Positions 32,231 to 43,468 of a stretch of DNA of 64,000 nucleotides are shown in pieces; the stretch's first letter is position 1; each line of letters begins with the position of its first letter. Origin of the DNA: Neonectria sp. B-13 (Eukaryota; Ascomycota; Sordariomycetes; Hypocreales; Nectriaceae); assembly GCA_002682825.1 (NCBI GenBank), contig NOKP01000001.1, positions 1,762,464 to 1,826,463 of the forward strand, in the 5' to 3' direction. The notes below the pieces were generated by a model. It made no database searches. It saw only the letters and a list, made by a program, of their open reading frames with translations, and was not told the DNA's origin. The position numbers and the translations under genes were made by a program.

Positions 32231-35200
32231 ATGGCGACCACGTCGAACATGTTCCTTTACTCGCTGACGATCCAGCCACCCACCAACGTCGTCCAAGCGG
32301 TGCTGGGCCAGTTCGCGGGCACAAAGGAACAGCTCATCATCTCCGCTGCTGGCTCGCAGCTGACGCTGCTGCGACCTGATCCATCCCAGGGAAAGGTCAT
32401 TACCCTCCTCTCCCACGATGTCTTTGGCATCATCCGCTCCATCGCGTCTTTTCGCCTTGCCGGAAGCAACAAGGGTAAGTTGTCCAAGCCATCCTCTGAA
32501 AGGTCACTGAGTGACGTTCGAAAGCGACGCCAGACGCGGTGCACGCTGCACCGTCTAGCACAAGACCCAATCATCTCAACGAATGTTGGCTAACGTTTCT
32601 CGTCAGACTACTTGATTCTTGCAACTGACTCCGGTCGGATCGCGATTATTGAATATCTCCCCGCCCAAAACCGCTTCTCGCGATTGCACCTGGAGACTTT
32701 TGGCAAGTCTGGCGTTCGACGAGTGATTCCAGGCGAATATCTCGCCTGCGATCCCAAGGGCCGAGCATGCCTCATTGCCTCAATGGAAAAGAACAAGCTT
32801 GTCTATGTCCTGAACCGAAATTCTCAGGCGGAGCTGACGATCTCATCGCCTCTCGAGGCCCATAAGCCTGGTGTCCTTGTGATTTCCATGGTTGCGTTAG
32901 ACGTGGGATATGCCAACCCGGTCTTCGCAGCCCTCGAAATTGACTACACCGAAGTGGATCAAGACTCCACTGGACAAGCCATGGAGGAGCTGGAGACGCA
33001 GCTGGTTTATTACGAGCTCGATTTGGGACTCAACCACGTGGTACGCAAGTGGTCGGAGCCTGTTGACCCAACGGCCTCGCTGCTATTCCAAGTTCCAGGT
33101 GGCAATGACGGTCCAAGTGGTGTTCTTGTCTGCGGAGAGGAGAACATCACCTATCGCCATTCGAACCAAGAGGCATTCCGTGTCCCCGTTCCCCGTCGGC
33201 GTGGCGCAACTGAAGATCCCTCTCGGAAGCGCACGATTGTAGCTGGAGTGATGCACAAGCTGAAGGGCAGCTCCGGTGCATTTTTCTTCCTGCTCCAGAG
33301 CGAAGATGGTGATCTGTTCAAACTCACAATCGACATGCTCGAAGATGAAAATGGAAACCCAACAGGCGAGGTGAAGAGGCTGAAGATCAAGTACTTTGAC
33401 ACCGCCCCCGTGGCTTCCAGCCTCTGCATTCTGAAGAGTGGTTTCCTCTACGTTGCCAGTCAGTTTGGCAACTACTCATTTTATCAGTTCGAGAAACTGG
33501 GAGATGATGACGAGGAACTCGAGTTCTTAAGCGACGATTTTCCCGCGGACCCCAGAGCCTCATACGATCCAGTTTACTTCCACCCAAGGCCGACGGAAAA
33601 CTTGGCCTTGGTTGAAAGCATACCTGCCATGAACCCTCTTATCGACTGCAAGGTCGCCAACCTGACGGGCGAAGATGCTCCTCAAATATATACCATCTGC
33701 GGAAATGGCGCCCGCAGCACCTTTCGGACGCTCAAGCATGGCTTGGAAGTTAACGAGATCGTGGCATCGGAGCTCCCTGGAATTCCATCAGCCGTGTGGA
33801 CGCTCAAGCTGAACCGAAGTGAGCAATACGATGCCTACATCGTCCTCTCTTTCACCAATGGTACCCTTGTACTCAGCATCGGCGAAACTGTGGAGGAAGT
33901 GAGCGACTCCGGCTTCCTCACTAGTGTTCCCACGCTCGCCGCGCAGTTGCTTGGTGATGACGGTCTGATCCAAGTTCATCCTAAGGGCATCAGACACATT
34001 CGCAATGGTCATGTGAACGAATGGGCAGCTCCACAACACAGATCCATCGTGGCTGCTACTGCCAACGCCCATCAAGTGGCAGTTGCTCTCAGCTCAGGTG
34101 AGATTGTCTACTTCGAGATGGATGGTGACGGCTCCCTGGCCGAGTATGATGAGAAGAAGGAGATGTTTGGCACCGTCACTTGTTTGAGTCTGGGTGATAT
34201 CCCGGAAGGCCGATTACGAAGCTCATTCCTCGCTGTCGGTTGTGATGATTGCACTGTACGAATTCTCAGCTTGGATCCAGACTCGACTCTAGAGAACAAG
34301 TCGGTGCAAGCACTGACAGCAGCGCCCACATCATTGGCCATCATTGCCATGGAGGACTCCTCATCTGGTGGCTCAACATTATACCTTCATATCGGTCTCC
34401 ATTCCGGTGTTTATCTCCGAACCGTTCTGGATGAAGTAACCGGCGAGCTCACTGACACACGCCAAAAGTTCCTGGGGCCAAAGGAAGTGAGACTCTTCCA
34501 GGTCACCGTTCAGGGACAAACTTGTGTCCTTGGGTTGAGCTCGAGACCTTGGTTAGGATATGCAGACCCCATCACCAAGGGATTTGTGGTGACACCACTC
34601 AACTACGTAGATCTCGAATGGGGCTGGAATTTCAGCAGCGAGCAATGCGAGGAAGGCGTGGTCGGCATCCAAGGCCAATCTCTACGGTACGTTAACACTT
34701 CCTCCCCATCTTCATTTCCAGCTGCTTGTGATGAGACTATGGATCCTATGCCCCAGGGCTGTGAGGTTTTTATACGCACATCTTCCAATTGTTCCTACTG
34801 AAGCGCACATTATTCTCTCAACTTTCAAGAATCTTGTTTACAATATGAGATGCTAACACAAATGTTCCATCTCAGGATTTTCAACATTGATCGGCTCGGA
34901 GATAACTTGATCCAAAAGTCGATTCCGTTGACTTATACGCCCAAGAAGCTTGTGAAGCATCCTGAACAACCTTTATTCTACACAGTTGAATCCGATAATC
35001 ACACCCTTCCTCCTGAACTCCGCGCACAGCTGCTTGCTGATCCGGGTGTGGTGAACGGAGATTCTACTGTACTCCCTCCCGAAGAATTCGGCCACCCGAG
35101 GGGTACACGCCGTTGGGCATCTTGCATCAACGTGATCGATCCTGTTTCAGAAGAGCCCCAGGTCATTCAAACTATTGATCTAGACAACAACGAGGCCGCT

Positions 35201-36239
35201 GTCAGCGCCGCCATAGTGTCCTTCACCAGCCAAGATAATGAGAACTTCCTCGTTGTCGGTACTGGCAAGGACATGGTTGTCAACCCCCGAAGTTTCTCGG
35301 AGGGTTACCTACATATTTACCGGTTCCAAGAGAATGGCAGGGAACTAGAGTTTATTCACAAGACCAAGGTCGAGGAACCTCCCCTAGCCCTGATCCCTTT
35401 CCAGGGCAAGCTTCTTGCCGCCGTCGGCAAAACCCTGCGAGTATACGATCTCGGTATGAGACAGATGCTGCGCAAGGCTCAGGCCGAGGTGGCAGCCCAG
35501 CAGATTGTGTCTCTAAACACACAGGGCAGCCGCATTGTGGTCGGTGACGTCCAACAAGGAATTACATATGTTGCCTACAAGGCAGCCACGAACAAACTCA
35601 TTCCTTTTGCCGACGATACGATTGCAAGGTGGACGACATGTACGACTATGGTCGACTACGAATCGGTTGCCGGAGGCGACAAGTTTGGCAATATCTTCCT
35701 TGTCCGCTGCCCCGAAAAGGCCAGTGAAGAGGCCGATGAGGAACAAGCTGGCTTGCATCTCCTCAACACACGGGACTACCTTCATGGCACGCCGCACAGG
35801 GTAAGCCTCATGTGCCATTTCTACGCCCAGGATATCCCCACGTCCATATCCAAAACCAGTCTTGTGGTCGGAGGTCAGGATGTCCTGCTATGGAGTGGCA
35901 TTATGGGCACTATTGGAGTATTCATCCCATTCGTCAGTCGTGAAGATGCCGACTTCTTCCAAAGCCTTGAACAACACCTAAGGACCGAGGATCCCCCATT
36001 GGCAGGTCGAGACCACCTGATGTACCGTAGTTACTACGCACCTGTCAAGGGCGTCATCGACGGTGACCTTTGCGAAAGGTACCATTTACTTCCCAATGAC
36101 AAGAAGCAAATGATTGCAGGGGAGTTGGATCGCTCGGTCCGAGAAATCGAGAGGAAGATTTCTGTAAGTGCTGTCCATTGACTCTTCATATATTGTTGCT
36201 GACCATTCCTAGGACATCCGCACGCGATCTGCATTTTAA
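32231..36239 (+). CDS. RSE1: Pre-mRNA splicing factor Rse1 (SF3B3/SAP130)
   Basis: Four exons, 32231-32474, 32607-34686, 34876-36163 and 36213-36239, encode 1212 residues, as expected for the family. The start [19 protein letters not shown], then [16 protein letters not shown] and [15 protein letters not shown], are typical of Rse1/SF3B3; so are the late [20 protein letters not shown] and the end DIRTRSAF. The protein consists of three beta-propellers (MMS1-type N-terminal region about 75-550, CPSF-A region about 830-1180) and sits in the SF3b complex of U2 snRNP in the nucleus. Introns are 132, 189 and 49 nt; the last exon is only 27 nt. Confidence 0.96.
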
Positions 36240-36460
36240 TGATGGGCATCTGGTATTTTTAGTGGTGTATTGTCCGAACTCGTGTACAAAAGCCATGTTT
36301 GGTCGGGTGGTTAGCGGCGTTAAGACGTGTCTATCGGGTCAAAACAGTCCCGGTTTGAGCAAAGCATCTAGCGACTGGATGCGTGTGTTTGCCCGCACGA
36401 TTATATGAAGCATGAAAATCTAATATACATTTCAAAACGTCCTGTCGCGAGGCTTCAGCC

Positions 36461-37322
36461 TCACAATCCTCTCCAGAAGGGGCCCCGGTTCTTGTGTCCT
36501 TTGCTCCCTTTGCGCCCTTTCCCGCGGATGTCTGGAGGGTTTTCCGTTTCCCATAGCTCGTCTTCCATGTACGATTCCACGGCAGCTCCAAGGTCATAGC
36601 CAGATTGCTCGAGATACAGCACAGCAATATCATAGTCTGAGACCTTGCAAGAGGTCATAAAGCGGCGGATCTTGCCTTTCCTCAGCTCCTCATTCTCGCC
36701 CTCGATGGGCCGTGGAGAAAGGCTCACGCCGCCTTTGTAATATTCGCCAGGGATCAGGATAGTCCTTCTCCCGAGTAAGAGATGGTCGCTGGTTACGTTG
36801 TTGACTTGTCGTAGAACTGCGGCCGGGACTCCATAGCGGAGCGCCAACGAGGTGACGCTGTCGTGATTGTGATCGAGGAAGTGAAGGATATCTTGAGCGA
36901 CGGTCTTTCTATCTTCGGCCTGAAGCGCAGCCTTCTCATCGTCTGCTGCCCCCGTCGTCCTTATCGTTTCGGAGACTGGTGTATACGGCGGGGGCGTGTC
37001 CGACAGTTCCGTGGTTCGAGAACTCGATGACGGCACCGAGGTATAAGTCGGCGGATCTCTCAGTCGCTGTGGGAGCGGGGATGGGATTGACGATATTTGG
37101 CAGTACGGGCAGTAATCCGCAAAGCGCCTATTCTCCTACGAGATCATCAGAGGGAGGATGCACGGGCGGAGCAGGGAACGAGCGACGACGAACGTGGATG
37201 CATTTGCCACATATTATCCTGGCGCAACACTCGAGACGGCGGTCTTGGGGCAGGGCCTCTGCTTCTTTGGAGTAGGGAGGCGTGGACGAGAGGATTGTCG
37301 CACAGGTGCAGCAAGAGTCCAT
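36461..37322 (-). CDS. Intracellular LysM protein with Cys-rich head and UBA-like tail
   Basis: Two minus-strand exons, 37322-37194 and 37135-36461 (58-nt intron), give 267 residues. The first 60 hold paired cysteines (CCTC, CC, CGKC, CPYC), a small zinc-finger-like module. Residues about 125-170 form one LysM domain (HNHDSVTSLALRYGV ... LLLGRRTILIPGEYY). Residues about 205-240 (SDYDIAVLYLEQSGYDLGAAV) resemble a UBA-like helix bundle. The end is basic (GKGRKGSKGHKNR). There is no signal peptide, so this is not a secreted effector-type LysM protein. Function is unknown. It is convergent with RSE1 (221 bp between stops). Confidence 0.75.
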
Positions 37323-37937
37323 GATACTGTGGACGTAGATACGTAGTAAGCGGGTTTTGAGGGTTTTTTTTTCCTTTGCAGAAGTCGACGACGGGCTTAA
37401 TCTAGGTACGGAAACTGTTCTTGTTGGCGATGCGATCCGGGGCAGCCTTGAACTTTGAAGTGTGCTGCAGGCGGTTCGCACATATCCAATCACGTCATAT
37501 GATGGAGATGCTAGCGGCGAGTGATGGCTGTATGGACGCCACTGATTCGGGCTCGTGATGCGTGAACGTAGTGGGAGACTTGCTTTAGATGTGGACAAAA
37601 AGAATAATCCAATGTTCTTTGTTCAAGACGGTATTGCAAAAAATGTAGACTATGTCGCCCAGCCCAGTGAAACGAACTGGGCCGTGTATTCGACCCCTTG
37701 TAAGGTGAGGCGCGCCGTGTCATCCATTTTCCACTCTATCAAGCGCCACTCGCCCTGTCGCATTCAGCCTTGCACTCGTCACCTTCATTCTTCAACCTTC
37801 AACCCTCAACCTTCCACCTCGAACCCACAACACCACGCAATTGGCATGCCTCACCTCGACGCCTGACCTTTCTTTTATCCACCCTTATCGCGCTTAATCA
37901 CGAGAGCCGCCGTCGCCAGCCACACCACTCGCACATC
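37323..37937. promoter_or_regulatory. Divergent promoter region, LysM gene and NSRP1-like gene
   Basis: 615 bp between two outward-facing starts; the last 200 bases are C/A-rich with CAACCTTCAACC-type short repeats (37789-37820). No gene is seen. Confidence 0.5.
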
Positions 37938-39134
37938 ATGAGCAAACCTTTGGCCTTCGGGCTGAACCTGACCAAAAAGCCCAGCGCGTCGAAGCCTGCC
38001 CCACCCAAACGAAAGCCCATGTTTGGCGACGACGATGACGACTCGGACAACGATGGCGCAAAGGGGGAGGGCAAGGCTGAGGACATTGGAGAGTTTGACG
38101 ACTTCGGTGCCCCCTCAGCTTCCAAGTCCATCAGCGCAAGAACCACCAAATCTAAGAACGGTCCGCCGACACAACCTCCCAAGCTCAAGACCAAGGGCCA
38201 GTCAAACGCCATGTTCGGCGACCTCTCTAGCTCCCTCACATCGCGCAGGAATGCCGAAGCCGCCTCCCAGGTAGACGCCAGCGTCTACGAATACGACTCG
38301 GTCTATGACTCCTTCAAACCCAAGAAACAAATCACCAAAGAGGATGAGGAGCGGAAGCCCAAGTACATGCGCAGTCTGCTGCAGGCTGCCGAGGTACGCA
38401 AGCGCGATGCGCTTATTGCCGAGGAGAAGAAGATCGCCCGGGAGCGAGAGGCCGAGGGCGAGGAGTATGAAGGAAAGGAAAAGTTCGTCACGGAGGCATA
38501 TCGCAAACAGCAGGAGGAAAACAAGAGGATAGAGGAGGAAGAGAAGCGGAAGGAAGAGGAGGAGGCGAAAAAGAACAAGGGCGGCGGCATGTCCGCATTC
38601 TACAGGAAGCTTCTGGACAAGGACGAGCAACGGCACGCTGATGTGCTCAAGGCTGCCGAGGAAAAGGCCAAGCATGGCTCACAAGAGGACGACAAGGAAG
38701 AGGAACAGGATAAAGAAAAGACAGAGGCAGATGCTGCCAGGAAACTGAACGAGAAGGGAGCCTCGGTCGCGCTCAACGAGGACGGTCAGGTCGTCGACAA
38801 GCGACAGCTCCTCAGGGGCGGCCTCAATGTCGGCGCGAAGAAGAAGGAATCCGTACAGCGCGAAGCCGATCGACCCGCGCAGGCTGCGCGAAAAGAAGTG
38901 GCGGGGCAACAGATCGGCAGGAAGCAGGCCATGCGAGAGCGGCAATCGCGCATGCTCGAGGAGCAGCTAGAGCAGTCGATGAAGCGATCCAGAGAGGACG
39001 AGGAAGCCCAGCGCGAGGAGGTCGAGCGCGCTTCTAAGAGCCGCAAGACCGAGGGCGATATCTCGAGCGCCAAGGAGCGCTACCTCGCAAGAAAGCGGGC
39101 AGCCGAGGAGGAGAAGAAAAAGAAAGCCGAGTAA
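37938..39134 (+). CDS. NSRP1/DUF2040-family nuclear speckle splicing regulator-like protein
   Basis: A single exon of 398 residues. The conserved block is about residues 105-240: DASVYEYDSVYDSFK, then YMRSLLQAAEVRKRDALIAEEKKIAREREAEGEEY (shown in pieces in the family as YMXXLXXXAXXRKRE) and KFVTEAYRKQQEE, with AFYRKLLDKDE after it. This is the DUF2040 coiled-coil region of NSRP1 (CCDC55), a nuclear speckle protein in animals. The rest is Lys/Glu-rich and disordered, with a basic C-terminus. The ATG at 37938 was chosen because the family starts with a short KPLAFGLN-type motif; an in-frame upstream extension looks non-coding. Confidence 0.85.
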   Translation: MSKPLAFGLNLTKKPSASKPAPPKRKPMFGDDDDDSDNDGAKGEGKAEDIGEFDDFGAPSASKSISARTTKSKNGPPTQPPKLKTKGQSNAMFGDLSSSLTSRRNAEAASQVDASVYEYDSVYDSFKPKKQITKEDEERKPKYMRSLLQAAEVRKRDALIAEEKKIAREREAEGEEYEGKEKFVTEAYRKQQEENKRIEEEEKRKEEEEAKKNKGGGMSAFYRKLLDKDEQRHADVLKAAEEKAKHGSQEDDKEEEQDKEKTEADAARKLNEKGASVALNEDGQVVDKRQLLRGGLNVGAKKKESVQREADRPAQAARKEVAGQQIGRKQAMRERQSRMLEEQLEQSMKRSREDEEAQREEVERASKSRKTEGDISSAKERYLARKRAAEEEKKKKAE

Positions 39135-39416
39135 GGAAATTAGATACCCAAGAATAAATATTTTCTGTGATGATATGGCCGTTTTAGACATTACCCCCTG
39201 CCACACAGCTCGAGCTCGTCTATGCCTTTTGTCTAGGTGTATATACTGCCGTCTCGACTTCCGACCACTCGTACATGGATTTTCTTCCGCTGATATACTC
39301 CCAGCGCCCTGGCAGGACCCCAAAACCCCCCCGTCGTCGTACCCAGACGTACAGTCACAATATTTTACAGTCCTTGCGTTTCACCTTGCATCGCAGGTCG
39401 AGTCGTCGTCATCGAT

Positions 39417-39764
39417 CTAGTGGCTGTTGTTGGCCTGCTCCTGTCGTATCCGGGCGATGTAGGCGGAGTTGACCTGGTTCCAGGCGGCCATGTACTTCTC
39501 CATGCACGACGTCATGCACGACTGCTCGCCGCTCGAGAGGGAGGATCCGGGCTTTGGGACGCACTTGTCGAAGCAGTTCTCCTGGAGTTTCTGTCGCATC
39601 ACAAAGCGATTAGTATATTGGTTGCTTGACATTTGACCTTCCTATGCTCTGGGTAAGCTCAATTGATCGGGATTGCGTACCTCGATGAGGACTCGGGCGT
39701 TGGCCATGTTGGCCTCGGCCAGGACCTGCTTCATGACGGCCTGCTTGACGGCGCTGGAGTCCAT
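39417..39764 (-). CDS. TIM13: Mitochondrial import inner membrane translocase subunit Tim13
   Basis: Two minus-strand exons, 39764-39681 and 39590-39417 (90-nt intron), give 85 residues. The twin CX3C motifs CFDKC and CMTSC define small Tim chaperones. The flanking sequence (KQVLAEANMANARVLIE, KLQENCFDKCVPKPG) is Tim13-like. Tim8-Tim13 carries hydrophobic precursors across the intermembrane space. Its stop is 282 bp from the convergent NSRP1-like stop. Confidence 0.93.
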
Positions 39765-40500
39765 TTTTGCGATGTTGACGATTGTGACGTTGGTACTGAC
39801 TGATATGGCTTGCTGGGAAAATGAAACCTTGAAAGCCTACTGCAAGAGGCCGGGAGCGCAGGTGCGGCGAAATGGATAATCCGAGATATCCATGACGTTA
39901 CTAAGCGAATTGTGTTGGTTGCATCGCCAACATCCCGAAATACTAGTCCAGCAGGGTAGGTAGCAAGCTTCAAAGCAGAGTAGTCTTCTGGATACGATCG
40001 TTATATGTCTTCTGTAGCTCTTTTCTTGGCATATTTATAGGTTCTTTGCACATAGTTTTAGGAATATTTGCTTTGCAAGGATAGTCCCGGAGATCTTCCC
40101 TCGAGGCTTCATAGTTAGAGACTAGTGAGGGTGTTCAATTCATCGCATTCAACAATAGTTCGAACCAAGTCAGTCTCGTCGACTCACAAATGCTGGATTA
40201 ATTATAAGAGGTAACTGTAGCCTGCGCTTACACTTGCCCATGCTTACTTTGACACTTTGCTTTCTAAGCCATACCCCGCTTGGGTTAGTAATACAACTGT
40301 TGCAGACCTAGGCGCATGTTGCCATTCTGGGTTGATTCTGGTGTAAGTCTACTTATTAGGTCCTCTTGCTCTCTGCCCCTCAACTCCGCGGTGTACTAGT
40401 ATATAAGAACTATTCCTCAGAGATTAGATTCTTGTGCTCGCTCTCACTCCTCAAGATTCCCCTCCCCACATACTAGATTCCAGATTTGCTGTCATACACA
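39765..40500. other. Intergenic, TIM13 to MDR reductase
   Basis: 736 bp between divergent starts. Unusually AT-rich for this window (40000-40440), with a TATATAAG element at about 40399-40406, roughly 95 bases before the reductase start. No gene is seen. Confidence 0.5.
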
Positions 40501-41779
40501 ATGGGTCAGGACAACATGAATGCTTTGGTCGTGGAAGTTCGCGAGGGCGGATCACCCATACTCGTTCAAAAGTCGGTTCCCTTGCCAGCGCTGGCTTCGA
40601 ATCACGTCCTGGTTAAGGTGTCAACGGTTGCCCAGAATCCCACTGACGGTGAGTCGAACCTGTGATCGTAATTGAAATTCCATTGCCATCTAATTCGTTG
40701 ATTAGTCAAGGCCTTCGACGCCAATCGTTTTGGTGACGGAGCTGTTCTTGGTTGTGATTTTGCGGGCGTGGTCGAAGCCGTTGGCTCAGACGTCACCCGT
40801 GTCTCCAAAGGCGACACAATCGCTGGGCTTATCTGGGGAGGTGTGTTGAAGAAAATGCCCAAGGCGTTCTCAGTCTCGCTCGGCTAACTTGAACAGGCCC
40901 AACCAAGGGGCTTGGAGCCTATAGCGAGTATACAATTGCCGACGAGAGTATATGCTTCAAAGTGCCCGCCAGTATCTCACTCGCACAAGCAGCGGCCATT
41001 CCCCTTGCGGCGTTGACTGCATGGCTGGCTCTTTTCTCCAAGGACAGCTTGAACATTGACCGAAGTACAGGGTCAGACACCACGATTCTTATTTGGGGCG
41101 GAAGCTGTACGTCGAAACGGTCGTCACCCGAGTTCCAACGTCAAGTTCTAACATCACCACAGCTAGTGTCGGACTATACGCCATCCAGATCGCCGCGCTA
41201 CATGGATTCAAGATTGTCACAACGTGTAGTCCTCGCCATTTCGAACGAGTTCGATCGCTAGGAGCGAAGCACGCTTTCGACTACCGCGATCCAAACATTG
41301 TCCAGCTGATCAAGGACGCAGCGCCCGGGCTGGGATACGTCTTTGACACGATCGGCGATAAGACATCATCTGTTCTCGGGTCCCAGGCCATTGACGAGCG
41401 CGGGGGTACCCTATGCACTGTCAGGCCAGACAAGGGAGATACGGAAGATGCAACCAAGCAGACAAAGATCACAAATGTGCTAGTGTGGACGTCCTTTTTG
41501 AAGGACCACCGCTTAGGGAACTATTTCTGGCCTGTGAGTTGCTTCAGTCTGTTTTGGATGAGATGTTGTGAGCTTTGGCTAACACCGTCACAGGCCAATA
41601 AAGGTGACCACACACTGGCGGCTGAGTTTTGCGAGAAAATTCCTGGCTTAATTGAGGAAGGAAAATTCAAGCCGAACGATGTCAAGGTCATTCCCGGTGG
41701 ACTTGAGGGTGTTGCAGTCGGGTTTCAGGAGTATCGTGATGGGAAGGTGTCGGCTATTAAGCTTGTCTATGAGCTGTAA
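40501..41779 (+). CDS. Zinc-independent MDR enoyl-reductase-like oxidoreductase
   Basis: Five exons, 40501-40648, 40706-40840, 40897-41106, 41163-41533 and 41594-41779, encode 349 residues; four introns are 56-60 nt. The N-terminal GroES-like fold has VLGCDFAGVVEAVGSDV and KGDTIAGLIWGG. The nucleotide-binding fold has LIWGGSSSVGLYAIQIA (about residues 158-174). The zinc-ligand cysteines of classical alcohol dehydrogenases are absent. Closest remembered relatives are fungal toxD-like and trans-acting enoyl reductases that assist polyketide synthases. No polyketide synthase or other biosynthetic gene lies nearby, so a standalone detoxifying NADPH reductase is as likely. Confidence 0.82.
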
Positions 41780-42326
41780 CGCGATGCGCGCCCTGAGGAA
41801 GCGAGCTCTTGAGTGGCGTACTAAACACGTACCAAGGCCATAGACCTCAACGATCTGTAACAAAGGAGACACGCAACCAACGAGTTGGTACCAAGATGCA
41901 ATTGATGAATGTGATGTGTCCAAGTAAAAATGCCCGATGCCGCCACGTCTTATCGGAACCTGTGGCGCCTGAGGCACGTAGCCGGCCAGAAAACCCAGGT
42001 GAGCTAAGCGTGCACCCCCTAGGGACCTGGCGCCAGGGCTCAAGACAGGGGCCCAATGCCCGGACATGGAGCCGCCAGCTTCCCTATTGTGGAGAGCACA
42101 CCTTAAACGGATGTCGGCCACCGACCGTGAAGAGGACACTTGTGCTAGCTGCTCCCAAGTTATCCCCTACCCACAACGTCTCAACGACGTCTACCTTCAA
42201 CAACCAACTCGCGAACCACGGTCACGCTCACCAGACGGCGTGCACCTCGACCTGTCGACCGAGCCGAGATCCCCGATTGGGCCCCTTTGTGCGCAAGAGC
42301 TTGAACCGACCGAGACTTGAGCCATC
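41780..42326. other. Intergenic, reductase to lectin
   Basis: About 0.55 kb. The open frames here have no recognisable product. The second half is CA-rich, as in leaders of expressed genes. Confidence 0.5.
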
Positions 42327-43468
42327 ATGCGGCTACCTTCGCTGTCGGCCGTGCTCTTCGGCGCGTTCGCCTGGACTGCGAGCGCCTTGAGCCCCGACGA
42401 TGGAAATGTTAAGAGCATAACGGTATGGCTGCTACTGGTTTGGGGATCGGGAGACAGAGCGCTTTGCTAACACGTTGGTTCTTCTAGCTGAGGACGCACT
42501 CCCTGCAGCAGGTTCGTTACGACGCACGCGAGCACCATGACTAGAGAATCGCTTGGCTAACACGATCCCCGGACAGCCCTATCTCGACTCCGATATGCAA
42601 AGTCGATGGTACGATTTTGGCGGAGACACCATCGTCCGAACAGACTCGTATGCTACATCTCCCCCGACCCGTGGAGGACACAATTGGTTGACCGGATCCT
42701 AGGTACATTCGACTGACCTCGGACCGCCCGTCGCAATCAGGCTGGATGTACTCGCGAGTACCCCTGACGGCGACCAACTGGCAGGTGGAGGTTGAGTTCA
42801 AGATTTCTGGCAAGAACCAGCTCTACGGCGATGGCTTGGCCATGTGGATCACCCGCCAGCGCGCGCAGGCAGGAACTGTCTTTGGCGGCCCGGACAAGTT
42901 CGAGGGCTTGGGCATCTTCATCGACACGTACAAGAACAACCGCCCCGGCGTGGTTTTCCCCTACGTCAGTGCCATGTTTGGTGATGGCCAAACCTCGTAC
43001 GACAAGGCCCACGATGGCAAGAGCACGGAGCTGGCTGGTTGCTCGGCTCGCGGCATTCGACACGCGAGCATCCCGACTAAGCTGCGCTTGACATATTTCC
43101 AGGACAAGCAGCTCAAGCTAGAGCTCCAGTACAAGGACGAGGACGACTGGATGCTCTGCTTCGAGTCGGAAGAGCCCCCCGCAATCCCCAACATTGCCTA
43201 CGTCGGATTTACCGCTGAGACGGGCGAGCTCAGCGACAACCACGACATCATCTCTGTGACGGCCAAGAACCTGTACATCCAGCCTGGCAACAAGCCTGGC
43301 CAGGCCGGAAGCAAGTCGCGAAGCAAGAACGCCAAGAAGAACAAGAAGAAGTCTGGCGGCAGCTGGACGTGGTTCTTCACCAAGGTCATCCTCTTCTTCC
43401 TGGTCGTGGGCGGCGCTTATGTCGGCTTCACTGCCTGGCGGGCAAAGAGCAAGTCGCACCGATTCTAA
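42327..43468 (+). CDS. L-type lectin cargo receptor (VIP36/ERGIC-53-like)
   Basis: Four exons, 42327-42422, 42488-42511, 42577-42647 and 42703-43468, give 318 residues. A signal peptide (about 1-20, ending TASA) leads a legume-lectin-like domain: HSLQQPYLDSDMQSRWYDFGG, RLTSDRPSQSGWMYSRVPL, GDGLAMWITR, FKGLGIFIDTY-type (here FEGLGIFIDTYKNN), and a conserved late cysteine pair (AGCSARG, MLCFES). A basic stretch, one transmembrane segment (about 288-308) and a short cytosolic tail RAKSKSHRF close it. Such receptors bind high-mannose glycoproteins between ER and Golgi. Exon 2 is only 24 nt. Confidence 0.92.
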
